A stretch of 64,000 bases of DNA, from the NCBI GenBank assembly GCA_037893225.1, contig JAZGUH010000759.1:62001-126000 (forward strand), given 5' to 3'. Below the pieces are notes generated by a model, which saw only the letters and a list, made by a program, of their open reading frames with translations, did not search any database and had not been told where the DNA came from. This document shows positions 8,982 through 22,983 of the stretch, piece by piece. Numbering within the stretch: the first letter of the stretch is position 1; every line of letters begins with the position of its first letter. The position numbers were made by a program, and so were the translations under genes. Origin of the DNA: Hippasteria phrygiana. Lineage: Eukaryota > Echinodermata > Asteroidea > Valvatida > Goniasteridae.

Positions 8982-11900
8982 GTTGGTTCATGGTTGGTTC
9001 ATGGTTGGTTCATGGTTGGTTCATGGTTGGTTCATGGTTGGTTCATGGTTGGTTCATGGTTGGTTCATGGTTGGTTCATGGTTGGTTCATGGTTGGTTCA
9101 TGGTTGGTTCATGGTTGGTTCATGGTTGGTTCATGGTTGGTTCATGGTTGGTTCATGGTTGGTTCATGGTTGGTTCATGGTTGGTTCATGGTTGGTTCAT
9201 GGTTGGTTCATGGTTGGTTCATGGTTGGTTCATGGTTGGTTCATGGTTGGTTCATGGTTGGTTCATGGTTGGTTCATGGTTGGTTCATGGTTGGTTCATG
9301 GTTGGTTCATGGTTGGTTCATGGTTGGTTCATGGTTGGTTCATGGTTGGTTCATGGTTGGTTCATGGTTGGTTCATGGTTGGTTCATGGTTGGTTCATGG
9401 TTGGTTCATGGTTGGTTCATGGTTGGTTCATGGTTGGTTCATGGTTGGTTCATGGTTGGTTCATGGTTGGTTCATGGTTGGTTCATGGTTGGTTCATGGT
9501 TGGTTCATGGTTGGTTCATGGTTGGTTCATGGTTGGTTCATGGTTGGTTCATGGTTGGTTCATGGTTGGTTCATGGTTGGTTCATGGTTGGTTCATGGTT
9601 GGTTCATGGTTGGTTCATGGTTGGTTCATGGTTGGTTCATGGTTGGTTCATGGTTGGTTCATGGTTGGTTCATGGTTGGTTCATGGTTGGTTCATGGTTG
9701 GTTCATGGTTGGTTCATGGTTGGTTCATGGTTGGTTCATGGTTGGTTCATGGTTGGTTCATGGTTGGTTCATGGTTGGTTCATGGTTGGTTCATGGTTGG
9801 TTCATGGTTGGTTCATGGTTGGTTCATGGTTGGTTCATGGTTGGTTCATGGTTGGTTCATGGTTGGTTCATGGTTGGTTCATGGTTGGTTCATGGTTGGT
9901 TCATGGTTGGTTCATGGTTGGTTCATGGTTGGTTCATGGTTGGTTCATGGTTGGTTCATGGTTGGTTCATGGTTGGTTCATGGTTGGTTCATGGTTGGTT
10001 CATGGTTGGTTCATGGTTGGTTCATGGTTGGTTCATGGTTGGTTCATGGTTGGTTCATGGTTGGTTCATGGTTGGTTCATGGTTGGTTCATGGTTGGTTC
10101 ATGGTTGGTTCATGGTTGGTTCATGGTTGGTTCATGGTTGGTTCATGGTTGGTTCATGGTTGGTTCATGGTTGGTTCATGGTTGGTTCATGGTTGGTTCA
10201 TGGTTGGTACATGGTTGGTTCATGGTTGGTACATGGTTGGTTCATGGTTGGTTCATGGTTGGTTCATGGTTGGTTCATGGTTGGTTCATGGTTGGTTCAT
10301 GGTTGGTTCTTGGTTGGATCTTGGTTGGTTCATGGTTGGATCATGGTTGGATCATGGTTGGATCATGGTTGGTTCATGGTTGGTTCATGGTTGGTTCATG
10401 GTTGGTTCATGGTTGGTTCATGGTTGGTTCATGGTTGGTTCATGGTTGGTTCATGGTTGGTTCATGGTTGGTTCATGGTTGGTTCATGGTTGGTTCATGG
10501 TTGGTTCATGGTTGGTTCATGGTTGGTTCATGGTTGGTGCATGGTTGGTTCATGGTTGGTGCATGGTTGGTGCATGGTTGGTTCTTGGTTGGTTCTTGGT
10601 TGGTTCTTGGTTGGTTCTTGGTTGGTGCATGGTTGGTGCATGGTTGGTTCACGGTTGGTTCTTGGTTGGTTCACGGTTGGTTCACGGTTGGTTCACGGTT
10701 GGTTCACGGTTGGTTCACGGTTGGATCACGGTTGGTTCACGGTTGGTTCACGGTTGGTTCACGGTTGGTTCACGGTTGGTTCACGGTTGGTTCACGGTTG
10801 GTTCACGGTTGGTTCACGGTTGGTTCACGGTTGGTTCACGGTTGGTTCACGGTTGGTTCACGGTTGGTTCACGGTTGGTTCACGGTTGGTTCACGGTTGG
10901 TTCACGGTTGGTTCACGGTTGGTTCACGGTTGGTTCACGGTTGGTTCACGGTTGGTTCACGGTTGGTTCACGGTTGGTTCACGGTTGGTTCACGGTTGGT
11001 TCACGGTTGGTTCACGGTTGGTTCACGGTTGGTTCACGGTTGGTTCACGGTTGGTTCACGGTTGGTTCACGGTTGGTTCACGGTTGGTTCACGGTTGGTT
11101 CACGGTTGGTTCACGGTTGGTTCACGGTTGGTTCACGGTTGGTTCACGGTTGGTTCACGGTTGGTTCACGGTTGGTTCACGGTTGGTTCACGGTTGGTTC
11201 ACGGTTGGTTCACGGTTGGTTCACGGTTGGTTCACGGTTGGTTCACGGTTGGTTCACGGTTGGTTCACGGTTGGTTCACGGTTGGTTCACGGTTGGTTCA
11301 CGGTTGGTTCACGGTTGGTTCACGGTTGGTTCACGGTTGGTTCACGGTTGGTTCACGGTTGGTTCACGGTTGGTTCACGGTTGGTTCACGGTTGGTTCAC
11401 GGTTGGTTCACGGTTGGTTCACGGTTGGTTCACGGTTGGTTCACGGTTGGTTCACGGTTGGTTCACGGTTGGTTCACGGTTGGTTCACGGTTGGTTCACG
11501 GTTGGTTCACGGTTGGTTCACGGTTGGTTCACGGTTGGTTCACGGTTGGTTCACGGTTGGTTCACGGTTGGTTCACGGTTGGTTCACGGTTGGTTCACGG
11601 TTGGTTCACGGTTGGTTCACGGTTGGTTCACGGTTGGTTCACGGTTGGTTCACGGTTGGTTCACGGTTGGTTCACGGTTGGTTCACGGTTGGTTCACGGT
11701 TGGTTCACGGTTGGTTCACGGTTGGTTCACGGTTGGTTCACGGTTGGTTCACGGTTGGTTCACGGTTGGTTCACGGTTGGTTCACGGTTGGTTCACGGTT
11801 GGTTCACGGTTGGTTCACGGTTGGTTCACGGTTGGTTCACGGTTGGTTCACGGTTGGTTCACGGTTGGTTCACGGTTGGTTCACGGTTGGTTCACGGTTG

Positions 11901-12400
11901 GTTCACGGTTGGTTCACGGTTGGTTCACGGTTGGTTCACGGTTGGTTCACGGTTGGTTCACGGTTGGTTCACGGTTGGTTCACGGTTGGTTCACGGTTGG
12001 TTCACGGTTGGTTCACGGTTGGTTCACGGTTGGTTCACGGTTGGTTCACGGTTGGTTCACGGTTGGTTCACGGTTGGTTCACGGTTGGTTCACGGTTGGT
12101 TCACGGTTGGTTCACGGTTGGTTCACGGTTGGATCACGGTTGGTTCACGGTTGGATCACGGTTGGATCACGGTTGGATCATGGTTGGTTCATGGTTGGAT
12201 CATGGTTGGATCATGGTTGGTTCATGGTTGGATCATGGTTGGATCATGGTTGGTTCATGGTTGGATCATGGTTGGTTCATGGTTGGATCATGGTTGGATC
12301 ATGGTTGGTTCATGGTTGGATCATGGTTGGATCATGGTTGGATCATGGTTGGTTCATGGTTGGTTCATGGTTGGTTCATGGTTGGTTCATGGTTGGTTCA
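8982..12400 (+). repeat. 11-bp satellite array 6
   Basis: 3,419 bp (310 units plus 9). Basic run 8982-10205 (about 111 units), TACATGG landmarks about 10207 and 10229, TTCTTGG-ATCTTGG about 10308-10322, TGCATGG units about 10537-10575, four TTCTTGG about 10580-10620, CACGG from about 10650 to 12175, then mixed CATGG tail. It matches array 7 unit for unit apart from net four units. Confidence 0.97.
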
Positions 12401-12674
12401 TATTTTAGCCATATATCTTGCCTTTATACATCAGAAAATATAGGGTGGCTAACGATGTATAACTGGACTTATGGACAGTTCCGTTAACCCCATCACTAAG
12501 GATTATATTATATTCACACGCACAGGACGGGAAAACAACAAGAATTGAATCCGGTCCTGGAGTTTACGGGACCACTACTCCAAAACCACAAGGAGGAAAG
12601 TTTTCAAAATGTGCTTATATTTTAGCCACATATCTTGCCTTTATACATCAGAAAATATAGGGTGGCTGACGATG
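12401..12674 (+). repeat. Type A spacer, copy 5
   Basis: Full 274-bp copy. This is the first full spacer with ACATCAG in the right 57-bp repeat, making left and right copies differ at only two positions. Confidence 0.97.
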
Positions 12675-15600
12675 GTTGGTTCATGGTTGGTTCATGGTTG
12701 GTTCATGGTTGGTTCATGGTTGGTTCATGGTTGGTTCATGGTTGGTTCATGGTTGGTTCATGGTTGGTTCATGGTTGGTTCATGGTTGGTTCATGGTTGG
12801 TTCATGGTTGGTTCATGGTTGGTTCATGGTTGGTTCATGGTTGGTTCATGGTTGGTTCATGGTTGGTTCATGGTTGGTTCATGGTTGGTTCATGGTTGGT
12901 TCATGGTTGGTTCATGGTTGGTTCATGGTTGGTTCATGGTTGGTTCATGGTTGGTTCATGGTTGGTTCATGGTTGGTTCATGGTTGGTTCATGGTTGGTT
13001 CATGGTTGGTTCATGGTTGGTTCATGGTTGGTTCATGGTTGGTTCATGGTTGGTTCATGGTTGGTTCATGGTTGGTTCATGGTTGGTTCATGGTTGGTTC
13101 ATGGTTGGTTCATGGTTGGTTCATGGTTGGTTCATGGTTGGTTCATGGTTGGTTCATGGTTGGTTCATGGTTGGTTCATGGTTGGTTCATGGTTGGTTCA
13201 TGGTTGGTTCATGGTTGGTTCATGGTTGGTTCATGGTTGGTTCATGGTTGGTTCATGGTTGGTTCATGGTTGGTTCATGGTTGGTTCATGGTTGGTTCAT
13301 GGTTGGTTCATGGTTGGTTCATGGTTGGTTCATGGTTGGTTCATGGTTGGTTCATGGTTGGTTCATGGTTGGTTCATGGTTGGTTCATGGTTGGTTCATG
13401 GTTGGTTCATGGTTGGTTCATGGTTGGTTCATGGTTGGTTCATGGTTGGTTCATGGTTGGTTCATGGTTGGTTCATGGTTGGTTCATGGTTGGTTCATGG
13501 TTGGTTCATGGTTGGTTCATGGTTGGTTCATGGTTGGTTCATGGTTGGTTCATGGTTGGTTCATGGTTGGTTCATGGTTGGTTCATGGTTGGTTCATGGT
13601 TGGTTCATGGTTGGTTCATGGTTGGTTCATGGTTGGTTCATGGTTGGTTCATGGTTGGTTCATGGTTGGTTCATGGTTGGTTCATGGTTGGTTCATGGTT
13701 GGTTCATGGTTGGTTCATGGTTGGTTCATGGTTGGTTCATGGTTGGTTCATGGTTGGTTCATGGTTGGTTCATGGTTGGTTCATGGTTGGTTCATGGTTG
13801 GTTCATGGTTGGTTCATGGTTGGTTCATGGTTGGTTCATGGTTGGTTCATGGTTGGTTCATGGTTGGTTCATGGTTGGTTCATGGTTGGTTCATGGTTGG
13901 TTCATGGTTGGTACATGGTTGGTTCATGGTTGGTACATGGTTGGTTCATGGTTGGTTCATGGTTGGTTCATGGTTGGTTCATGGTTGGTTCATGGTTGGT
14001 TCATGGTTGGTTCTTGGTTGGATCTTGGTTGGTTCATGGTTGGATCATGGTTGGATCATGGTTGGATCATGGTTGGTTCATGGTTGGTTCATGGTTGGTT
14101 CATGGTTGGTTCATGGTTGGTTCATGGTTGGTTCATGGTTGGTTCATGGTTGGTTCATGGTTGGTTCATGGTTGGTTCATGGTTGGTTCATGGTTGGTTC
14201 ATGGTTGGTTCATGGTTGGTTCATGGTTGGTTCATGGTTGGTGCATGGTTGGTTCATGGTTGGTGCATGGTTGGTGCATGGTTGGTTCTTGGTTGGTTCT
14301 TGGTTGGTTCTTGGTTGGTTCTTGGTTGGTGCATGGTTGGTGCATGGTTGGTTCACGGTTGGTTCTTGGTTGGTTCACGGTTGGTTCACGGTTGGTTCAC
14401 GGTTGGTTCACGGTTGGTTCACGGTTGGATCACGGTTGGTTCACGGTTGGTTCACGGTTGGTTCACGGTTGGTTCACGGTTGGTTCACGGTTGGTTCACG
14501 GTTGGTTCACGGTTGGTTCACGGTTGGTTCACGGTTGGTTCACGGTTGGTTCACGGTTGGTTCACGGTTGGTTCACGGTTGGTTCACGGTTGGTTCACGG
14601 TTGGTTCACGGTTGGTTCACGGTTGGTTCACGGTTGGTTCACGGTTGGTTCACGGTTGGTTCACGGTTGGTTCACGGTTGGTTCACGGTTGGTTCACGGT
14701 TGGTTCACGGTTGGTTCACGGTTGGTTCACGGTTGGTTCACGGTTGGTTCACGGTTGGTTCACGGTTGGTTCACGGTTGGTTCACGGTTGGTTCACGGTT
14801 GGTTCACGGTTGGTTCACGGTTGGTTCACGGTTGGTTCACGGTTGGTTCACGGTTGGTTCACGGTTGGTTCACGGTTGGTTCACGGTTGGTTCACGGTTG
14901 GTTCACGGTTGGTTCACGGTTGGTTCACGGTTGGTTCACGGTTGGTTCACGGTTGGTTCACGGTTGGTTCACGGTTGGTTCACGGTTGGTTCACGGTTGG
15001 TTCACGGTTGGTTCACGGTTGGTTCACGGTTGGTTCACGGTTGGTTCACGGTTGGTTCACGGTTGGTTCACGGTTGGTTCACGGTTGGTTCACGGTTGGT
15101 TCACGGTTGGTTCACGGTTGGTTCACGGTTGGTTCACGGTTGGTTCACGGTTGGTTCACGGTTGGTTCACGGTTGGTTCACGGTTGGTTCACGGTTGGTT
15201 CACGGTTGGTTCACGGTTGGTTCACGGTTGGTTCACGGTTGGTTCACGGTTGGTTCACGGTTGGTTCACGGTTGGTTCACGGTTGGTTCACGGTTGGTTC
15301 ACGGTTGGTTCACGGTTGGTTCACGGTTGGTTCACGGTTGGTTCACGGTTGGTTCACGGTTGGTTCACGGTTGGTTCACGGTTGGTTCACGGTTGGTTCA
15401 CGGTTGGTTCACGGTTGGTTCACGGTTGGTTCACGGTTGGTTCACGGTTGGTTCACGGTTGGTTCACGGTTGGTTCACGGTTGGTTCACGGTTGGTTCAC
15501 GGTTGGTTCACGGTTGGTTCACGGTTGGTTCACGGTTGGTTCACGGTTGGTTCACGGTTGGTTCACGGTTGGTTCACGGTTGGTTCACGGTTGGTTCACG

Positions 15601-16137
15601 GTTGGTTCACGGTTGGTTCACGGTTGGTTCACGGTTGGTTCACGGTTGGTTCACGGTTGGTTCACGGTTGGTTCACGGTTGGTTCACGGTTGGTTCACGG
15701 TTGGTTCACGGTTGGTTCACGGTTGGTTCACGGTTGGTTCACGGTTGGTTCACGGTTGGTTCACGGTTGGTTCACGGTTGGTTCACGGTTGGTTCACGGT
15801 TGGTTCACGGTTGGTTCACGGTTGGTTCACGGTTGGTTCACGGTTGGTTCACGGTTGGTTCACGGTTGGATCACGGTTGGTTCACGGTTGGATCACGGTT
15901 GGATCACGGTTGGATCATGGTTGGTTCATGGTTGGATCATGGTTGGATCATGGTTGGTTCATGGTTGGATCATGGTTGGATCATGGTTGGTTCATGGTTG
16001 GATCATGGTTGGTTCATGGTTGGATCATGGTTGGATCATGGTTGGTTCATGGTTGGATCATGGTTGGATCATGGTTGGATCATGGTTGGTTCATGGTTGG
16101 TTCATGGTTGGTTCATGGTTGGTTCATGGTTGGTTCA
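12675..16137 (+). repeat. 11-bp satellite array 7
   Basis: 3,463 bp (314 units plus 9). Basic run to about 13910, TACATGG landmarks about 13912 and 13934, TTCTTGG-ATCTTGG about 14011-14026, TGCATGG and four TTCTTGG about 14241-14333, CACGG block about 14353-15910, mixed CATGG tail. Close copy of array 6. Confidence 0.97.
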
Positions 16138-16411
16138 TATTTTAGCCATATATCTTGCCTTTATACATCAGAAAATATAGGGTGGCTAACGATGTATAAC
16201 TGGACTTATGGACAGTTCCGTTAACCCCATCACTAAGGATTATATTATATTCACACGCACAGGACGGGAAAACAACAAGAATTGAATCCGGTCCTGGAGT
16301 TTACGGGACCACTACTCCAAAACCACAAGGAGGAAAGTTTTCAAAATGTGCTTATATTTTAGCCACATATCTTGCCTTTATACATCAGAAAATATAGGGT
16401 GGCTGATCATG
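16138..16411 (+). repeat. Type A spacer, copy 6 (altered right edge)
   Basis: Full 274-bp copy, but the right 57-bp repeat ends CTGATCATGG where all others read CTGACGATGG. GATCATGG is the motif of the ATC array unit, so the two-base change may be a short conversion from array into spacer. Confidence 0.97.
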
Positions 16412-19203
16412 GTTGGTTCATGGTTGGTTCATGGTTGGTTCATGGTTGGTTCATGGTTGGTTCATGGTTGGTTCATGGTTGGTTCATGGTTGGTTCATGG
16501 TTGGATCATGGTTGGTTCATGGTTGGATCATGGTTGGATCATGGTTGGATCATGGTTGGATCATGGTTGGATCATGGTTGGATCATGGTTGGATCATGGT
16601 TGGATCATGGTTGGTTCATGGTTGGTTCATGGTTGGTTCATGGTTGGTTCATGGTTGGTTCATGGTTGGTTCATGGTTGGTTCATGGTTGGTTCATGGTT
16701 GGTTCATGGTTGGTTCATGGTTGGTTCATGGTTGGTTCATGGTTGGTTCATGGTTGGTTCATGGTTGGTTCATGGTTGGTTCATGGTTGGTTCATGGTTG
16801 GTTCATGGTTGGATCATGGTTGGATCATGGTTGGTTCATGGTTGGATCATGGTTGGATCATGGTTGGATCATGGTTGGTTCATGGTTGGTTCATGGTTGG
16901 TTCATGGTTGGTTCATGGTTGGTTCATGGTTGGTTCATGGTTGGTTCATGGTTGGTTCATGGTTGGTTCATGGTTGGTTCATGGTTGGTTCATGGTTGGT
17001 TCATGGTTGGTTCATGGTTGGTTCATGGTTGGTTCATGGTTGGTTCATGGTTGGTTCATGGTTGGTTCATGGTTGGTTCATGGTTGGTTCATGGTTGGTT
17101 CATGGTTGGTTCATGGTTGGTTCATGGTTGGTTCATGGTTGGTTCATGGTTGGTTCATGGTTGGTTCATGGTTGGTTCATGGTTGGTTCATGGTTGGTTC
17201 ATGGTTGGTTCATGGTTGGTTCATGGTTGGTTCATGGTTGGTTCATGGTTGGTTCATGGTTGGTTCATGGTTGGTTCATGGTTGGTTCATGGTTGGTTCA
17301 TGGTTGGTTCATGGTTGGTTCATGGTTGGTTCATGGTTGGTTCATGGTTGGTTCATGGTTGGTTCATGGTTGGTTCATGGTTGGTTCATGGTTGGTTCAT
17401 GGTTGGTTCATGGTTGGTTCATGGTTGGTTCATGGTTGGTTCATGGTTGGTTCATGGTTGGTTCATGGTTGGTTCATGGTTGGTTCATGGTTGGTTCATG
17501 GTTGGTTCATGGTTGGTTCATGGTTGGTTCATGGTTGGTTCATGGTTGGTTCATGGTTGGTTCATGGTTGGTTCATGGTTGGTTCATGGTTGGTTCATGG
17601 TTGGTTCATGGTTGGTTCATGGTTGGTTCATGGTTGGTTCATGGTTGGTTCATGGTTGGTTCATGGTTGGTTCATGGTTGGTTCATGGTTGGTTCATGGT
17701 TGGTTCATGGTTGGTTCATGGTTGGTTCATGGTTGGTTCATGGTTGGTTCATGGTTGGTTCATGGTTGGTTCATGGTTGGTTCATGGTTGGTTCATGGTT
17801 GGTTCATGGTTGGTTCATGGTTGGTTCATGGTTGGTTCATGGTTGGTTCATGGTTGGTTCATGGTTGGTACATGGTTGGTTCATGGTTGGTACATGGTTG
17901 GTTCATGGTTGGTTCATGGTTGGTTCATGGTTGGTTCATGGTTGGTTCATGGTTGGTTCATGGTTGGTTCTTGGTTGGATCTTGGTTGGTTCATGGTTGG
18001 ATCATGGTTGGATCATGGTTGGATCATGGTTGGTTCATGGTTGGTTCATGGTTGGTTCATGGTTGGTTCATGGTTGGTTCATGGTTGGTTCATGGTTGGT
18101 TCATGGTTGGTTCATGGTTGGTTCATGGTTGGTTCATGGTTGGTTCATGGTTGGTTCATGGTTGGTTCATGGTTGGTTCATGGTTGGTTCATGGTTGGTT
18201 CATGGTTGGTGCATGGTTGGTGCATGGTTGGTTCATGGTTGGTGCATGGTTGGTGCATGGTTGGTTCTTGGTTGGTTCTTGGTTGGTTCTTGGTTGGTTC
18301 TTGGTTGGTGCATGGTTGGTTCATGGTTGGTTCATGGTTGGTTCTTGGTTGGTTCATGGTTGGTTCATGGTTGGTTCATGGTTGGTTCACGGTTGGTTCA
18401 CGGTTGGATCACGGTTGGTTCACGGTTGGTTCACGGTTGGTTCACGGTTGGTTCACGGTTGGTTCACGGTTGGTTCACGGTTGGTTCACGGTTGGTTCAC
18501 GGTTGGTTCACGGTTGGTTCACGGTTGGTTCACGGTTGGTTCACGGTTGGTTCACGGTTGGTTCACGGTTGGTTCACGGTTGGTTCACGGTTGGTTCACG
18601 GTTGGTTCACGGTTGGTTCACGGTTGGTTCACGGTTGGTTCACGGTTGGTTCACGGTTGGTTCACGGTTGGTTCACGGTTGGTTCACGGTTGGTTCACGG
18701 TTGGTTCACGGTTGGTTCACGGTTGGTTCACGGTTGGTTCACGGTTGGTTCACGGTTGGTTCACGGTTGGTTCACGGTTGGTTCACGGTTGGTTCACGGT
18801 TGGTTCACGGTTGGTTCACGGTTGGTTCACGGTTGGTTCACGGTTGGTTCACGGTTGGTTCACGGTTGGTTCACGGTTGGTTCACGGTTGGTTCACGGTT
18901 GGTTCACGGTTGGTTCACGGTTGGTTCACGGTTGGATCACGGTTGGTTCACGGTTGGATCACGGTTGGATCACGGTTGGATCACGGTTGGTTCATGGTTG
19001 GATCATGGTTGGATCATGGTTGGTTCATGGTTGGATCATGGTTGGATCATGGTTGGTTCATGGTTGGATCATGGTTGGTTCATGGTTGGATCATGGTTGG
19101 ATCATGGTTGGTTCATGGTTGGATCATGGTTGGATCATGGTTGGATCATGGTTGGTTCATGGTTGGTTCATGGTTGGTTCATGGTTGGTTCATGGTTGGT
19201 TCA
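16412..19203 (+). repeat. 11-bp satellite array 8
   Basis: 2,792 bp (253 units plus 9). Head has ATC clusters about 16502-16610 and 16810-16870, then a basic run to about 17868, TACATGG landmarks about 17869 and 17891, TTCTTGG-ATCTTGG about 17969-17985, TGCATGG and four TTCTTGG about 18208-18310, a short CACGG block about 18388-18990, mixed tail. Confidence 0.97.
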
Positions 19204-19477
19204 TATTTTAGCCATATATCTTGCCTTTATACATCAGAAAATATAGGGTGGCTAACGATGTATAACTGGACTTATGGACAGTTCCGTTAACCCCATCACT
19301 AAGGATTATATTATATTCACACGCACAGGACGGGAAAACAACAAGAATTGAATCCGGTCCTGGAGTTTACGGGACCACTACTCCAAAACCACAAGGAGGA
19401 AAGTTTTCAAAATGTGCTTATATTTTAGCCACATATCTTGCCTTTATACATCAGAAAATATAGGGTGGCTGACGATG
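19204..19477 (+). repeat. Type A spacer, copy 7
   Basis: Full 274-bp copy with ACATCAG in both 57-bp repeats; right edge of the normal CTGACGATGG type. Confidence 0.97.
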
Positions 19478-22400
19478 GTTGGTTCATGGTTGGTTCATGG
19501 TTGGTTCATGGTTGGTTCATGGTTGGTTCATGGTTGGTTCATGGTTGGTTCATGGTTGGTTCATGGTTGGTTCATGGTTGGTTCATGGTTGGATCATGGT
19601 TGGTTCATGGTTGGATCATGGTTGGATCATGGTTGGATCATGGTTGGATCATGGTTGGATCATGGTTGGATCATGGTTGGATCATGGTTGGTTCATGGTT
19701 GGTTCATGGTTGGTTCATGGTTGGTTCATGGTTGGTTCATGGTTGGTTCATGGTTGGTTCATGGTTGGTTCATGGTTGGTTCATGGTTGGTTCATGGTTG
19801 GTTCATGGTTGGTTCATGGTTGGATCATGGTTGGATCATGGTTGGATCATGGTTGGTTCATGGTTGGATCATGGTTGGATCATGGTTGGATCATGGTTGG
19901 ATCATGGTTGGATCATGGTTGGTTCATGGTTGGTTCATGGTTGGTTCATGGTTGGTTCATGGTTGGTTCATGGTTGGTTCATGGTTGGTTCATGGTTGGT
20001 TCATGGTTGGTTCATGGTTGGTTCATGGTTGGTTCATGGTTGGTTCATGGTTGGTTCATGGTTGGTTCATGGTTGGTTCATGGTTGGTTCATGGTTGGTT
20101 CATGGTTGGTTCATGGTTGGTTCATGGTTGGTTCATGGTTGGTTCATGGTTGGTTCATGGTTGGTTCATGGTTGGTTCATGGTTGGTTCATGGTTGGTTC
20201 ATGGTTGGTTCATGGTTGGTTCATGGTTGGTTCATGGTTGGTTCATGGTTGGTTCATGGTTGGTTCATGGTTGGTTCATGGTTGGTTCATGGTTGGTTCA
20301 TGGTTGGTTCATGGTTGGTTCATGGTTGGTTCATGGTTGGTTCATGGTTGGTTCATGGTTGGTTCATGGTTGGTTCATGGTTGGTTCATGGTTGGTTCAT
20401 GGTTGGTTCATGGTTGGTTCATGGTTGGTTCATGGTTGGTTCATGGTTGGTTCATGGTTGGTTCATGGTTGGTTCATGGTTGGTTCATGGTTGGTTCATG
20501 GTTGGTTCATGGTTGGTTCATGGTTGGTTCATGGTTGGTTCATGGTTGGTTCATGGTTGGTTCATGGTTGGTTCATGGTTGGTTCATGGTTGGTTCATGG
20601 TTGGTTCATGGTTGGTTCATGGTTGGTTCATGGTTGGTTCATGGTTGGTTCATGGTTGGTTCATGGTTGGTTCATGGTTGGTTCATGGTTGGTTCATGGT
20701 TGGTTCATGGTTGGTTCATGGTTGGTTCATGGTTGGTACATGGTTGGTTCATGGTTGGTACATGGTTGGTTCATGGTTGGTTCATGGTTGGTTCATGGTT
20801 GGTTCATGGTTGGTTCATGGTTGGTTCATGGTTGGTTCTTGGTTGGATCTTGGTTGGTTCATGGTTGGATCATGGTTGGAACATGGTTGGATCATGGTTG
20901 GTTCATGGTTGGTTCATGGTTGGTTCATGGTTGGTTCATGGTTGGTTCATGGTTGGTTCATGGTTGGTTCATGGTTGGTTCATGGTTGGTTCATGGTTGG
21001 TTCATGGTTGGTTCATGGTTGGTTCATGGTTGGTTCATGGTTGGTTCATGGTTGGTTCATGGTTGGTTCATGGTTGGTGCATGGTTGGTTCATGGTTGGT
21101 GCATGGTTGGTGCATGGTTGGTTCTTGGTTGGTTCTTGGTTGGTTCTTGGTTGGTTCTTGGTTGGTGCATGGTTGGTTCATGGTTGGTTCATGGTTGGTT
21201 CTTGGTTGGTTCACGGTTGGTTCACGGTTGGTTCACGGTTGGTTCACGGTTGGTTCACGGTTGGATCACGGTTGGTTCACGGTTGGTTCACGGTTGGTTC
21301 ACGGTTGGTTCACGGTTGGTTCACGGTTGGTTCACGGTTGGTTCACGGTTGGTTCACGGTTGGTTCACGGTTGGTTCACGGTTGGTTCACGGTTGGTTCA
21401 CGGTTGGTTCACGGTTGGTTCACGGTTGGTTCACGGTTGGTTCACGGTTGGTTCACGGTTGGTTCACGGTTGGTTCACGGTTGGTTCACGGTTGGTTCAC
21501 GGTTGGTTCACGGTTGGTTCACGGTTGGTTCACGGTTGGTTCACGGTTGGTTCACGGTTGGTTCACGGTTGGTTCACGGTTGGTTCACGGTTGGTTCACG
21601 GTTGGTTCACGGTTGGTTCACGGTTGGTTCACGGTTGGTTCACGGTTGGTTCACGGTTGGTTCACGGTTGGTTCACGGTTGGTTCACGGTTGGTTCACGG
21701 TTGGTTCACGGTTGGTTCACGGTTGGTTCACGGTTGGTTCACGGTTGGTTCACGGTTGGTTCACGGTTGGTTCACGGTTGGTTCACGGTTGGTTCACGGT
21801 TGGTTCACGGTTGGTTCACGGTTGGTTCACGGTTGGTTCACGGTTGGTTCACGGTTGGTTCACGGTTGGTTCACGGTTGGTTCACGGTTGGTTCACGGTT
21901 GGTTCACGGTTGGTTCACGGTTGGTTCACGGTTGGTTCACGGTTGGTTCACGGTTGGTTCACGGTTGGTTCACGGTTGGTTCACGGTTGGTTCACGGTTG
22001 GTTCACGGTTGGTTCACGGTTGGTTCACGGTTGGTTCACGGTTGGTTCACGGTTGGTTCACGGTTGGTTCACGGTTGGTTCACGGTTGGTTCACGGTTGG
22101 TTCACGGTTGGTTCACGGTTGGTTCACGGTTGGTTCACGGTTGGTTCACGGTTGGTTCACGGTTGGTTCACGGTTGGTTCACGGTTGGTTCACGGTTGGT
22201 TCACGGTTGGTTCACGGTTGGTTCACGGTTGGTTCACGGTTGGTTCACGGTTGGTTCACGGTTGGTTCACGGTTGGTTCACGGTTGGTTCACGGTTGGTT
22301 CACGGTTGGTTCACGGTTGGTTCACGGTTGGTTCACGGTTGGTTCACGGTTGGTTCACGGTTGGTTCACGGTTGGTTCACGGTTGGTTCACGGTTGGTTC

Positions 22401-22709
22401 ACGGTTGGTTCACGGTTGGTTCACGGTTGGTTCACGGTTGGATCACGGTTGGTTCACGGTTGGATCACGGTTGGATCACGGTTGGATCACGGTTGGTTCA
22501 TGGTTGGATCATGGTTGGATCATGGTTGGTTCATGGTTGGATCATGGTTGGATCATGGTTGGTTCATGGTTGGATCATGGTTGGTTCATGGTTGGATCAT
22601 GGTTGGATCATGGTTGGTTCATGGTTGGATCATGGTTGGATCATGGTTGGATCATGGTTGGTTCATGGTTGGTTCATGGTTGGTTCATGGTTGGTTCATG
22701 GTTGGTTCA
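19478..22709 (+). repeat. 11-bp satellite array 9
   Basis: 3,232 bp (293 units plus 9). ATC clusters about 19590-19690 and 19822-19915, basic run, TACATGG landmarks about 20738 and 20760, TTCTTGG-ATCTTGG about 20837, a single AACATGG unit near 20880 in the place of the middle ATC unit of the landmark, TGCATGG and four TTCTTGG about 21079-21170, CACGG block about 21211-22495, mixed tail. Last array of the left domain. Confidence 0.97.
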
Positions 22710-22983
22710 TATTTTAGCCATATATCTTGCCTTTATACATCAGAAAATATAGGGTGGCTAACGATGTATAACTGGACTTATGGACAGTTCCGTTAACCCC
22801 ATCACTAAGGATTATATTATATTCACACGCACAGGACGGGAAAACAACAAGAATTGAATCCGGTCCTGGAGTTTACGGGACCACTACTCCAAAACCACAA
22901 GGAGGAAAGTTTTCAAAATGTGCTTATATTTTAGCCACATATCTTGCCTTTATACATCAGAAAATATAGGGTGGCTGACGATG
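22710..22983 (+). repeat. Type A spacer, copy 8
   Basis: Full 274-bp copy; sits at the boundary between the CACGG-rich left domain and the GTCGG-containing central domain. Confidence 0.97.

Larger units (their letters stand above)
8708..16137 (+). repeat. Tandem higher-order repeat, two copies of about 3.7 kb
   Basis: The spacer-plus-array modules 8708-12400 (3,693 bp) and 12401-16137 (3,737 bp) carry the same landmarks in the same order and differ in length by 44 bp, exactly four units. The next two modules, 16138-19203 and 19204-22709, follow the same plan but have extra ATC clusters at their heads and different block lengths. This is unequal-exchange-style amplification at the kilobase level. 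Confidence 0.93.
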
